Source: Selaginella tamariscina
Lineage: Eukaryota > Streptophyta > Lycopodiopsida > Selaginellales > Selaginellaceae
DNA: 64,000 nucleotides
Assembly: GCA_003024785.1 (NCBI GenBank)
Contig: PUQB01000068.1
Location: 167,882 to 231,881 of the forward strand
Direction of reading: 5' to 3'
Every line of letters begins with the position of its first letter. The stretch's first letter is position 1. Made by a program: the position numbers and the translations under genes. The notes beneath the pieces are model-generated. The model was not told where the DNA came from. It saw only the letters and a list, made by a program, of their open reading frames with translations, and did no database searches. Of this stretch, positions 1 through 11,374 are shown one piece after another.

Positions 1-652
1 AAAAATGTTATATTAAACATTCTTGGTGGGCTTTCCCTACCACCTTCCTCCGCACTAAGATGGGAACTTCAAAGAGATCCTACTCCCAACCTACTATGAA
101 ATCATGTTTTCGAGGAGTTCTTTCTAACTTCTCTTCTTCTGCAATTTTATAGTCACCGTATTGGATATCCTCCACACCTTTAGTAACACTTTCTCTTATT
201 TGATTAATGAGTCTTATAGAGCTTCTTGCTTATTTACAAAATCTATTTGCTCTGCAAGGTCAGCCTCTCTCTCGGCTACTTATTATCTCTTTCTTACTAG
301 AGATGAGTTAGGATTATGATACCTTAAAGGCTCCATTAATAATCATATATACACACTTCTTTTTTTTACTTACACTCTACTTCTTTCAAAGCTATTTCAC
401 ATATATCACTTCTCACTTAAGAATTTCATGAATTCCTACACAAATGGTGAAATCCTTCCATGGTCACCATGTATTACCATGGGTAAACTTTCCTATGTGC
501 ATAAATCACTATTCACATTACAGGAAAAGCCTCCTAATTAAAGAATCGACCTAGAATAACTCTATATATATACTCTCTAAGGTCAAAGATAGGATTTTAT
601 TTTGGCCATTATCATGTTATAGCGCTTTCTCATAGGACAAGCATATATTCAC

Positions 653-685
<33 letters not shown>

Positions 686-1550
686 ATATATATAATCATA
701 CACTTGAATTACAAAATGGTTACAAGAGATAGCAAGTGTGGATATTTACTTTTCTCTTATAGATTCTCTTTCTCTCTTATGCATTCCTCTCCATATCTCT
801 CCATAGCCTTCATAGCTTTCTCTCTCTCCCCTTCTGCCCTAACTGAATCCTATCATGCTCCAACCATCATAACGTTTGTTTTCTGCCTGCATAAGATTTT
901 CCTATTGCCATAAGATTTTTATGTACCTAGAGGATTTTTTCCTACTACACTTTTCTTATGAAATTTCCTCTACCGTAGGAAAGTTCAATGTATTTAGTTC
1001 TTACATGCTTTGTTTTTGGTCCTTAACACCCTACCACTATAGTCCGACCATCACCAAGCTAGAGTGGTTAATTAATTATCTCAAACAAATACTGAATTAC
1101 CTCAATCAAATTCTTAATCACATATCCAACAGCTAGAATGGGAAAATATTTGAACCTTCAACCTTCCAAAGAATATTTATAATATCCTCTATGTGTTAGC
1201 TAACAAATATTGAACTTTCAACCTTCTTTTAATATTCTCGATATAAATCCGCTTGCTTTGTTTCTGGGACTCTACTATGAATCTAGGGCTAGGGTTCTTT
1301 GTTGACCATAGTGATAGTGTTTGCAGAGTGTCTTGTTTCATGTTTTTGTGCAAATTGTCATGGCTGACTTGTCTCAAAGTAGCTTAAGTACAAGTACATT
1401 GGAAAGGAACAATTGAGGATAAAAAAGAAGTATGAAAAACATTGCCAACAATATTACATGAATGTCAAGTCACTATTGTTATGGCTTGCAATAACATTGG
1501 ATACTAATGAGAGATATGTACTATGGATTTTATATTGATTATATCCACAT
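1..1550. other. A+T-rich stretch without a recognisable gene
   Basis: No reading frame here has conserved motifs or plausible splice structure. It holds a short (AT)n run at about 655-690 and many T-rich stretches. The open frames at 704-1136 have low-complexity Phe/Ser/Leu composition typical of T-rich DNA. Confidence 0.6.
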
Positions 1551-1554
1551 TCTA

Positions 1555-2840
1555 ATTCAAAATAACATGACAAATGACTCAATTTTTGAATGCTCTAGCA
1601 ATGACATGTTTCAAAATGTTTCAAACACAGAGAAAGAGGATAATATTTGAAAAAAAAATACTTAAAAGACAATCTGTCTTATGGATGAGCACAATAAGTT
1701 CATTGGGGTTTTTTTGGATGAATGGTTTGGTTTATATGACAATGGGCAGCGCTTGGCATAATTGATAGTGTAAAGGGGGCACTGGGAAGTTTTGAATGGC
1801 ATGCCAATTCCAGGCTCATAGCAAAGTCTAATGACATTCCTACAACACTCTGGTTTACTAAAGATCAAGAGACATATGGTGTGTATGCATGAGGATGATC
1901 AACCTATGTATTGTTTCTCAACCTTATGGATGGAGTGCCACTCATGCTTTTTCCTTTACGAAGGTGTAGGGAATGTGGTGAGACTGGGAAGGAGGCCATG
2001 GAATATGTTTATCTCCTTTTGTATAAGAGATTTTAACTTTGTTCAAAATCCAAAACTATCAATTGAAATGATATGAATCGATTTTGCACAATTCCAAGCA
2101 CTCATAAGGAAAATCCGCATGGTATCAAAGAGGTTTGGCATAGTACATGCTAGAATGAAATGAAGAACTTCTTTAATGACAAAGTAGAATTAAAACTCCC
2201 AACCAAGTATTCTCACTACAACAAATGAATATAGTAATGGCCCTTTAAACATTTAGCCTTGGAGTCACCTATATGGGTTGAAGAAGATGGTTGTCACATA
2301 GTGCAATGCTCTTAGTGCATAAAGTGGACTTTGTACATGAGACAAACTACCAAAAGAGATTCAAGAACTGGCACTCATGCTACATGTTGATGGGCTTAAT
2401 GCTTTCATAACAAAGTTAAACAACATATACTCTATTTCATTAGTAGTGTTTAAAGAGGCACCAAAGGAAGTGGAAGACTTAATATTACATATGTTTTATT
2501 TGTCTAGTGAGGGGATAAAAAGTTAGTGGTCTACCTAAACATTTTCCTGATGCATCTTATAGCAGAGTTGGAGACTTTGTTTTGCAATGGTGTAATCGTC
2601 AGTATGCTATGGATGTTCCAAGCCTAGAGAAGAAATTCATCAGAGCATGTTTTATGTAGTCACTATGGAGTTGGTTGTTGCATGTGAAATTCTAAAATTA
2701 CAAGGTGTGTGTGTGTCTTTTTTATGTACTCTGCTCACCCTCAATGTTATGAAGGAGGAGAAGTTCCATGTCAGAAATGTTTGGGTGTAATAGAGGCAAT
2801 GGGAACTGTTTCACAAATGTTTTGAAACAAACTTAGTTCC
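1555..2840 (+). other. Unassigned decayed coding-like stretch
   Basis: Base composition is more balanced than in the flanks, and short protein-like segments alternate between frames, for example around 1683-1760 and 1800-2076. Stops and frame changes interrupt them often. The look is that of an old transposon or gene remnant, but I see no catalytic motif that would name a family. A Cys-rich stretch near 2735-2790 could be part of a zinc-binding domain; this is a weak reading. Confidence 0.25.
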
Positions 2841-3029
2841 CATATGCTAAGAGAATCATGGAGCATGTGTATTAACTCTTCATTTCTTTATAATAGGGAG
2901 CTGGAATGGCCAGGGAAATGGCATACCTGGGGCGCCAGGGAAACAGAAACGCCTGTGATGCATACATTCGAGATCGTCAATGGGAGCCTTGGTGTGCCGC
3001 TCCTGAGCGGCAACGCCATTGCCAGTTCT

Positions 3030-3955
3030 TTTATAAACCCTAACCCTATCCTAGAGAATATGCTTTTGAAATTGGAATAGCTTCTTTCCGCTTTGTAACA
3101 AGTGATTGTCTGGATTTTGCTTATTTATTAGAGACTGGGATTAAGCTTACATTATTAGTTTAATCAAACAACACAGTATTAGAAACAAATGAAGCTAAAA
3201 AAAACACATAATTGAATTCTTTGCCGATATGTATACAAAATCTCTTATTATAAATAGGCACATGTGTTTCCGTCCCAACATATGTCATTATGGAAATGCC
3301 AAGTATTCTGCTAGTTTTCATATCTTATATAAACCTCCTTCCTCCACTACACACACGAGCGTTAAATCCGATAAAATATATTTACTATAAAACACTACAT
3401 TTCTTTCTTGCCACCTTTCTTCCACTTCCCTAACACCGATCCATGCAACCTTGCTGGCAAATTCTGGCTTCTTCCGCGTTTACTTCTTACTAGAGCACCC
3501 TGACCTCCTCACCAGTCGAACTAACTGGCTTCTCCTTCTTATTCTAACTGGCTTATCATTCTCGATCCCTTCGACCAGCTGATAAGTCCTCGAAACTGTC
3601 TGTTCGAACTGCTTATCCTGCTCATCCCGTGCTTCTTTCTGTTTCTGTTCATCCTCCGATGCTTCATCAAGCTGCTCAGATCCCTTGTCTTCTTCGCAAT
3701 CTTCTTTGTATTAGCTTGCTTCTTCTCTGGGCAGCATGGATGGCTTACCATCAACATTGCTCTTTGCTTCTTTACAGAAACTGGCTTATAGTTATCAAGC
3801 TTCCTCTTTCGCAATGCCTGAGCAGGAGCAATCCCATTCTCCCAAACCTCTAAATCCTGCCTGCTTTTAGCTGGTTCTCTCTTGATTCTTTCTTCTCCAA
3901 TTCAGCTATGGCTGCCTCTACTAGAATATTCAAATTCCGGGCTGCACAGGATTCA
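3030..3955. repeat. Direct duplicate block, copy A
   Basis: This block aligns by eye, in the same orientation, with 11375-12308. Shared landmarks are the segment starting GAGAATATGCTTTTGAAA, the CACATAATTGAAT segment, the run CTTGCCACCTTTCTTCCACT, and the end AGAATATTCAAATTCC. The two copies differ by scattered substitutions and short indels, so the duplication is not recent. Copy A has one unit of a 49-bp motif that is tandemly repeated in copy B. The copies flank the Ty3 element at 6562-11344. Confidence 0.75.
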
Positions 3956-4640
3956 TCATCACCTGCAACGTGATCATCACCCTGCCATGTTCAGATCCGC
4001 ACCTACCATTTTCTTCTCATGTTGCTCAAATCCCACAGCCTTGTTCTTATCCTTCAAATCCTGCACTTGACGATCACCCGCTTTACTCCTAGCTTGCTCA
4101 ATGTTGGAGAATCCTGGAACCTACCAACAACTGATTTCCCTTTCCCCGGGAGATTCTCCTTTTGTGGAATTCTTGCAAACTGCAGCGGTGGCCATGGAAG
4201 AACGTCCAGCTTTTCTTGTCACAGCTTTCCCAGATCCACAAAATGCCTGCAACCCAAATGAGCATACTCAATGCATTCGCGGTATGAGATATTTCTACGA
4301 GGGTCTACACGGTGTGACCATGGTAGTAATACCGCTAGCAGGTGAAGTAGGAGCCAAATTCTGCAAGTAAGCAACCAGATTCATTCGATCGGTGTCAACC
4401 ATGTGTGATCTTCTTGCTGATTGCGTGTACTAACTGATGGTTGCGTTGCAACTGCACATTTTCGACATCCTGAAATCTTCTCGAATTGCTCTTTCATCTA
4501 TTCCAGAAACCCATTGTTTACCCAATTGACTATCCAAACTTTTCTGAACCACCTTTCTTGCTCAGCACTAAGAACTGATATAGCCTGAACGATCGATGGA
4601 CACTGCGTACGAAATATATATGAAGAAACCCTACTATTTT
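3500..4640 (-). pseudogene. Unrecognised basic, probably nuclear, coding remnant
   Basis: Read on the minus strand, this region gives protein-like segments in shifting frames. An upstream part (about 4640-3990) includes AVTRKAGRSSMATAAVCKN and MVDTDRMNLVAYLQNLAP. A downstream part (about 3960-3500) is Lys/Arg/Glu-rich, with NILVEAAIAELEKKESRE and many KK pairs, as in nuclear proteins with coiled-coil or NLS character. The downstream part is duplicated at 11.9-12.3 kb. Internal stops and frame changes leave no single open frame. I do not recognise the family. It could be a multi-exon gene with indels or a decayed copy. Confidence 0.35.
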
Positions 4641-4649
4641 CTTTCGCTT

Positions 4650-6556
4650 CAGACGACTGATTTTAACACGTCATATAGCCATCTGCACGTAGGTACGTAA
4701 TCCACGTTCACATTACTTTGCTCCGTCATCATCGATATTGGGAGCGGTATACATTCGTCCAGTGGTGGTCATCCAACGGTTCCTTTTTTGTTATGGAGTG
4801 AATGTTTTTTTCTTTTTCATCATAAATTACTAGTATTGAAAATCTAACAGACATGTTTTTTTTTTTTAATCATAATTTATAGTTGTGCTCATAATCATGC
4901 ATATGTTATTAACATCAATATTATAAGGAGAATTATATTATATTGTAATACACAAGTTAATTATAAATTTAATTAATTTTATAAGTAACTATAAATATTT
5001 AAAAGTTATGAAGAATACTTTGCGCATACATACTTTTAATTTGTGCAAAATTGTAAATTCTTAATAATAATGTCTAGTAAAAAGTATAATTTAAATATGT
5101 TAATGATTAATAATACATTTACTATTATTTTATATTTATATAAATGATAAGAGTACTAAAAATGATCATTGACAAGTAAATATAAGGGAACTAAAATAGT
5201 GATTAAATATTATACATAAAGTTTTTTATAAAGAATATATAATTTACAAATTTATTTTGAATCATGTGATTTAACAAGAAACAAAAGAATTTTTTATATT
5301 ACAACGTGATATAAATGAGTATATTTATGGATGCATGCATATTTTATTTGTATTAAATGATATAGAGATACTTATTATATGTGTAAGGAAAGAGATCAAC
5401 AAAAATATAAATTAAGAAAATTCTTCAAGCATTATACGATGTCTGTATATAAGTCTGTATAATGAGAATTATCACAAATTTTAGTGTATAAATGTAATAA
5501 TATATCAATTTATTTTAAGTTTAAATTTGAATAAATTTAGTTATTTTTAGAACTAGTAAACTTACTGAAGCATATTTACATATGGTATTTACATAAGAAA
5601 TTAAGGCTTCTCACACTTTAATTAAAAACGTATATTCAAATAATGAAAACAAACTACATGCTTAATTATATATTAAGTAATGAAATGAAAATATAACAAA
5701 TAAAAAGCAATACAAAACTGATTTACGTGAAAGGTGGTTCATTTGGGAATTTACATTTTCAGATGCTTTGTAAGATAGTAGGTGGTCTTCCGGCAACCGG
5801 GTTTACAACTAAATGAACGACAATTTTGAAGTACTTGGCTTCATATATATATATACTAATTAAATATATACTATATTTAAGTAAATTTGTAACGATGTAT
5901 ATAATATGTATCTAGAGAGTTGACCTGAGTGTGGATGAGGTATTGCTATGTGCGGGCATCCCTTTTGTTGGTGGTAGTTGACAAACTCAATGGTGGACTA
6001 GTCAAAAGAACACTTCTCCAATTTGATGAATAACTTATGCTCCCAAAGCTACTTATAAAATTAATATTTAAAATTAAAATTAATTTTATGTGTTTTACTT
6101 CTTGATTACTCACAGTGCAAATATTATGTATAACGTTTATCTTTTATATATATATGCATGCATGTGGGTACAATAACTATATATGTTTAGGAGTCTACAT
6201 TTGTGTTTTTATTTCTTTATTTTTTTAATATAAATAAATACTTTAATTTCGAATATGATTGTTATATAGTTATAGTAGAAAAAATATTTATTGATTAAGC
6301 ATATTCTAAGAATATCTGAACTTAAAATGAGAAAATATGATTAAAAATATATATTATCTAATCAAATTTATATATATGTATACAGAACCAAAGAGGCAGT
6401 TTGATGACAAGTTTTTAGTGAACTAGTTTTTGTGAAGAATGGTTGACCAGTGGATCCTTTGTTGACTTTCTCTCAATCAACGCTAACCTTGAATGGTTCG
6501 TAAATAAGGTATATTCTAAGAATGTTCTGTTTGAATAGTTTAAATTTTATAACTTT
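4650..6556. other. Very A+T-rich intergenic DNA
   Basis: About 1.9 kb of A+T-rich sequence with short AT runs (around 5845 and 6150) and no open frame or motif that supports a gene. It ends at the target site of the Ty3 element. Confidence 0.7.
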
Positions 6557-6561
6557 ATACT

Positions 6562-6721
6562 ATGAGAGCTCGGAATATAGAAATGTGTATATCCATTAGT
6601 TCAGAAACCCTAACTTATATACAAGAGCGAGTGGTCCAGATTGAATCCAATCCGATGGTTATCAAAATCCACTACGCTAATAATAGTATGTGCACATGCA
6701 GCCGTACACGTGGATCTTACA
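6562..6721 (-). repeat. 3' LTR of the minus-strand Ty3 element
   Basis: A 160-bp direct repeat of 11185-11344. In element orientation it starts TGTAAGATCC and ends with CGAGCTCTCAT. Such short LTRs are at the low end for the superfamily. Confidence 0.92.
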
Positions 6722-6743
6722 TCATCCCCTCCTCTCGAAAGAG
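6722..6743 (-). other. Polypurine tract
   Basis: On the minus strand this reads GAGAGGAGGGGATGA directly before the 3' LTR. That is the expected position and composition for the plus-strand primer of reverse transcription. Confidence 0.85.
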
Positions 6744-6830
6744 TGTAAGTTGGTTAGGGTTTTCTTGTAAACGGGCCCGGATCTGGAGGAACATTAGGAG
6801 GAGGCACTGGTGGATCTGTAGGTGGCACAC

Positions 6831-8217
6831 TTATTCCCATTGCACAAAACGCTTTAACCGTTGTACATGTACAATCTTCGGAGGATCAGGTTGAATGTTG
6901 TGCCAAACCTCATAAACCTGTGGCTAAACCATGTACCGTAAGCTTGGGAAAACGAACCAACACCAGTTCATCAACCTTGTATTCTGCAGGAGGACGATGA
7001 TGCGAGTTGTAACGTTGTTGTTGTCCTACTTGTATGCGGCCCAAGTGTTCTGCTGACTCCGCACGAACCAATGGAAGAATGCTTGTCAGATATCGATCCC
7101 ACGACCTAGCATTAGCAGCTTGCGGTAACCGAGAAGGCAAACCCAACTCCGTTGGCAACACCGGGTTATGACCATACAAGAGCTTATATGGGGAAGTACC
7201 AATGGAACTTTGAACTCCAGTGACATAAGCATATCGGAGAGACGGCAGATAACCATCCCAATCTGAATGTTGAAAGTTCACATACTTCACGATCATCCCC
7301 TTGAAGGTTCTGACGAGCCGTTCCACTAAACCATCTGTCTGAGGATGATAAGCACTTGTGAAAGTGTGGCGTATCCCTAATCGAGATGTCAAAACATGAA
7401 ATGCCTCAGCCATAAATGCGGGACCATTATCCGAGAGAATTCGCTCCGGACAAGAATGCTGAAACACGACCCGATTCAGGAGAAACTGACCAACAGCAGA
7501 AGCAGTCGCACTAGCAAGAGCACCAACTTCTACCCAACGAGTTAGGTAATCAGAAGCAATAATAACGTACTCGTTACCAGCAGTTGACCGCGGAAAAGGT
7601 CCCATCAAATCAAATGCCACCAATTCAAACGGACGAGAAACTGCAATTGACTCCAACCGTCCTTCCGAAGCACATGGGGGAGTATTGCGAGCTTGGCACC
7701 ACACACAGCTACACATACCGAATCACATCTCCTCGCAACTCCGGCCAATAGAAAGATCTGCGCAGCTTCTCCATCACCCACGATGTCCCATGTGCCCGCC
7801 AAGAATAGGAGAGTCATGGTAAGCATGGAGGAAGCGTGGAATGAAGATTGAAGGCACCACCAACCGCAAAGGATCATCTGGATCAGTCCCCACAAAATAA
7901 AGAAGGTCATCCTGAAGGCGATACTGTGAATGTAAATGCCTGAAAGGCAAGTCATCAGCAAGTGATGCAGGATTCTCAAACCCATCACGAAGCCTTCGAA
8001 TCCACGGCTCAACCTTTTGAGCTTCCCGAACCTCATCCAAAGACGGCAAATCTAACTCTGCATTCTGCGGACACTGAACGTCAAGCACAGCAACTGCTGA
8101 TGGTACGGAATCTTCATCCAAAAAGTCCACTGAAGCTGGAACAACTGGTTCCTCTGGGGCAACAGAAGAGAGAGAAGGTGGAAGAGGAGCCCGAGAAAGA
8201 GCATCAGCATCAGCCAT
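6831..8217 (-). pseudogene. Ty3 integrase region of pol
   Basis: Integrase inserts the cDNA into the genome. The N-terminal HHCC zinc finger is visible in pieces: two His in HAYHDSPILGGHMGHRG and the Cys pair in CSCVWCQARN, with a frame change between them near 7716-7774. The DDE core follows, with FDLMGPF (first Asp), LSDNGPAF (second Asp) and YHPQTDGLVERL (Glu). The end of the GPY/F-like module can be read as PPKIVHVQRLKRF near 6840-6890, after another frame change. The start of the segment, MADADALSRAP, is the usual linker after RNase H. Frame changes near 7745 and 6910 prevent one continuous product. Confidence 0.9.
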
Positions 8218-9527
8218 GGAACTCCTGGACGATGAACAACTTCAAAGTCGTAAATTTGAAGTTTCAAGGCCCACCGAGCAGTACGCCCAATCAAATTCTT
8301 CCTTCAACAACGAAGTGACTGCTGCATGATCGCCTTCCAACAACGTCCGCGAACCATGCAAGTAGGCATGGAGCTTCTCAAAACCCCAAACTGCTGCTAG
8401 ACACTCCTTTTCTGTCGTGGAGTAATTCACCTCTGCTGCAATGTACGGCTGATGTACGCAATGGGATGTTTGGCCAGGAACACTCGTACTCTCCTGCATC
8501 AATACGCCCCAGGCCGATGTCAGAAGCATCTACACGCAAGATGAAAGGACGGGTGTAATCACGCCAAAACTGGAGTCGTCAACAACTCTTTGAGATCTGC
8601 AAATGCCTGCTTGCAATCCTTAGACCAAACAAAAGAAGTCATTGACGATTTCAACAACGCGGCAACGGTGCAGTACGATCTGAAAGATGATCCACAAAAA
8701 CCCAGATATTGTACCTTGCCAAGAAAGCGTTGCACATCATTCACACACTTTGGCGTAGGGAACTTCAAAACTGCAACTAGTTTGTCAGGATCGACTTGCA
8801 AACCTTCACGTGAAATGCGATAACCCAGATAAGTGGTGTCCTTTGATCCAAACACACACTTAGATGGCTTCAACTTCAAACCAACTTCCCGCAGCCGATC
8901 CAAAACCTTACGTACATCACCGACATGCTCCTCCCACGTTCCATCCGAATGGATCAAAACATCATCGATGAAATCGGCAGTCACCTCCGGCATGTCGCAA
9001 AGAACCTCGTCCATCATACGCTGGAAAGTTGCTGGAGCATTGCTCAAACCGAAAGGCATCACCAAGAACTCGTACAGGCCAAATGGTGTCCGAAAAGCAG
9101 TCTTGGGAATGTCCATGTCAGCCATCGGAACTTGCCAATATCCAGATGCGAGATCTAACTTGGTGAACCAACGGCTCCGCCCCAGTCGATCCAAAAGGTC
9201 TGCAGTATGAGGAAGTGGGTACACATCTGAGACGGTTACCTCATTTAATGGGCGATAGTCAATGCAGAATCGAACGCTCCCATCAGGCTTCGTCACAAGG
9301 TGAGGTTCGCACGCCCAAGGACTTCGAGATTTCGGATAACACCCTTCTCCAACATCTCTTTGACATTCGCTCGTAAGATCTTGAGCTCCTTTGGTGACGA
9401 CGCCGAACAGGTACCTTGATTGGCCTAGCATCTCCAGTTGGAATAGGGTGGCGTGTCGCAATCTTGGCCCCAGATGACAAGTCGAAGTTGAAAAGATCAG
9501 CATACTCCTTCTTGAGTTGATCAACAA
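8218..9527 (-). pseudogene. Ty3 reverse transcriptase and RNase H region of pol
   Basis: Reverse transcriptase and RNase H copy the element RNA into DNA. Motifs seen in order include VTKPDGSVRFCIDYRPLN, FTKLDLASGYWQVPM (first catalytic Asp), FLVMPFGLSNAPATFQ, the active site FIDDVLIHSD (FIDD in place of the commoner YxDD), KCVFGS and YLGYRIS. RNase H is partly readable at 8242-8529 with YSTTEKECLAAVWGFEKL. The N-terminal part lies in another frame (9283-9520), and RNase H is displaced by a frame change near 8550, so the polyprotein is interrupted. Confidence 0.92.
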
Positions 9528-9699
9528 CTACAGCACGACGATCATCTGATGGATCCAAAAAAAAGGAAGAGCATGAAGGGAAAATGGTTGGAAATAGGGG
9601 TGAGACAAAAGTGATGGAAGCAGAGGTGGAAGTGAAAGTGGAATAGAAGTAAGAGGAATGGAAGAAAGACGAGGGAGAGTCAAACAAGGGGGAGACTTT

Positions 9700-10082
9700 T
9701 CAAAGTCACACTTGGCATGATTGCGAGTTAACCAATCCATACCAAGAATAAGGTGAAAAGCTTGACTCGGCACCACCCGCAAAGATTGAAGCTCGAGCTC
9801 ACGATCATCCACACGAACAACAATGTCCACTTCATCCCGAACAAGCATGAGTATGTCCGTTGCCGTACAGAATGAAGACTGGTTCTACCGCACGACGCAA
9901 ATGAAGGCTAACGTGTAGCAACAGATTGAGAAAGAGGACAAACTTGAACCTGTATCCACCAACACTGAAAGGAAAACAGGACGTGGCGTGTGATTAAAAC
10001 GAGCTTGAAAAGTGAAAACCGGATGATTTGGTGCCGAGTGAACCCCTTGATGATACTCCCGAAAGAAAGATGGAGGGGTCAC
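9700..10082 (-). pseudogene. Ty3 aspartic protease region
   Basis: The protease matures the Gag-Pol polyprotein. The active-site motif VLVDTGSS is at about 9945-9970, and the C-terminal motif LILGMDWL is at about 9730-9755. The two lie in different frames, so at least one indel separates them. The downstream tail (9528-9690) is low complexity. Confidence 0.85.
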
Positions 10083-10086
10083 TAAT

Positions 10087-11063
10087 TTATTCGCACGAGG
10101 ACCCTCCTCTACTCGTGCGATTCGTCGTTTCCCGGAAGATCCACCGCATCACAACCTTCCATGCAGCAGCACCAACCGGACGTTGTTGACGCCATGGCCT
10201 CCATCCTGGAAATGGGGGACGCCAATCGGGAAACCGTTGACAGCGCCGATACGTGTGTCCAACCTCATCACACGCCCAACAACGAACTGCACGTCCACGT
10301 CCTCGTCCACGGGCCCCACCTTGTGCTGGTACACGAGCGGCAACAGCCTCAACCTCCATCGGAGCAGGTCCATCCCCAACATGAGTGGAACAAGAGCACG
10401 TGAAGGCGCAAGTGGGAGAGGTGACGACTCATATCGTTGTGCCAGCCTCAAAGCATCGTCAAGAGTCACTGGAGCTAGTGCATGCACAAGCCCCACAAGG
10501 TCTTGACGAAGTGCTGGCCACAACATACCTAACTTGATGCGTTCCGACATGTTAGGTTCTGCACGCAGCAAAAGGCTTCGAAAGCGAACACCAAACTGCA
10601 TCACCGACTCAGATGGCTCCTGACGAATACGATGCAACTGCTGAAAAGCATCATCACAGTCGTCCGCATGCCCAAATGCACGTTTGAAGATCTCTGGAAG
10701 AATATTCCAATCTCCACGAGTTGCAACGTCCAGACCATTGTACCACTGCAACGCCGTCCCTTGAAGACAAGTAGGAAACTCGCGCAAACACTGAGCACCG
10801 TCCCACGAATGATATGTGGCAACCACAGTGAAGTGGTCAAACCAATGGTACACATCATCTCCAGGATTTCCGCGAAAGAAATCCGGCCGGACACGGGGGT
10901 TTGCAACATGAGTAGGAGTACCCTGGACTGTGAATGCTGCCATCAACTGAGAATGATTGTTCAGTTGCACACGCATGGCATCCAACAACTGCATGAGTAA
11001 CTGCTCCACAGACAAGGGATTTGCCTGTTGTGGATTCATGGACGAAGAAGAGACAAAATCCAC
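10087..11063 (-). pseudogene. Ty3 gag with one CCHC zinc knuckle
   Basis: Gag is the capsid and nucleocapsid protein. The long frame starting at 11063 (MDFVSSSSMNPQQ) has the retrotransposon capsid signature: a Pro-Asp-Phe-Phe-Arg-Gly segment, WFDHFTVVATYHSWDG, LQGTALQWYNGL, then FKRAFGHADDCDDAFQQLHR and VMQFGVRFRSLL. The nucleocapsid zinc knuckle CWACDEVGHTYRRC (C-x2-C-x4-H-x4-C), with an Arg/Gly-rich stretch before it, is in the next frame at about 10220-10330. An indel near 10350-10400 therefore separates capsid and knuckle. It starts 122 bp inside the 5' LTR. Confidence 0.9.
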
Positions 11064-11165
11064 AAGAAAGGAATAGATCTAGACAATGGAAAAGCTAGAC
11101 CTAAGAAGACAAGAAAATTGATAAAAAGACACAAATCCGAGCACTCCGTAGGGACAATTAGAGGT

Positions 11166-11184
11166 GCCCCTCACCTCCACCAAT
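11166..11184 (-). other. Candidate primer-binding site
   Basis: On the minus strand, directly after the 5' LTR, the sequence reads TTGGTGGAGGTGAGG. The TGG start fits a tRNA 3' end (CCA). It does not match TGGTATCAGAGC, the initiator-Met site common in plant Ty3 elements, so another tRNA may prime. I cannot name the tRNA. Confidence 0.5.
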
Positions 11185-11344
11185 GTGAGAGCTCGGAATA
11201 TAGAAATGTGTATATCCATTAGTTCAGAAACCCTAACTTATATACAAGAGCGAGTGGTCCAATTGAATCCAATCCGACGGCTATCAAAATCCACTACACT
11301 AATAATAGTATGTGCACATGCAGCCATACACGTGGATCTTTACA
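11185..11344 (-). repeat. 5' LTR of the minus-strand Ty3 element
   Basis: A 160-bp repeat matching 6562-6721. In element orientation it begins TGTAAAGATCC and ends CTCTCAC, just before the candidate primer-binding site. The target duplicate ATACT follows on the plus strand. Confidence 0.92.
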
Positions 11345-11374
11345 ATACTTTATTTAAGAAATGTTAAAAACACC

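Larger units (their letters stand above)
6557..11349 (-). mobile_element. Ty3-type LTR retrotransposon, minus strand, short LTRs
   Basis: The element is bounded by two 160-bp direct repeats (6562-6721 and 11185-11344) and a 5-bp target duplication ATACT (6557-6561 and 11345-11349). In element orientation the order is 5' LTR, primer-binding site, gag, protease, reverse transcriptase, RNase H, integrase, polypurine tract, 3' LTR, which is the Ty3 order. The LTRs are about 96% identical by eye: five substitutions and two one-base gaps. That suggests fairly recent insertion, yet the coding region is broken into several frames. No chromodomain is visible after the integrase. A Pro-rich tail can be read near 6754-6830 in another frame. 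Confidence 0.93.

Noticed and set aside
704..1136. Two overlapping plus-strand open frames with Phe/Ser/Leu-rich text
   Set aside because: Composition follows T-rich DNA; no domain, no splice or codon signal.
4019..4370. Plus-strand open frames at 4.0-4.4 kb
   Set aside because: The minus strand gives more protein-like text that continues across the region and is conserved in the 12-kb copy; the plus frames are shadows.
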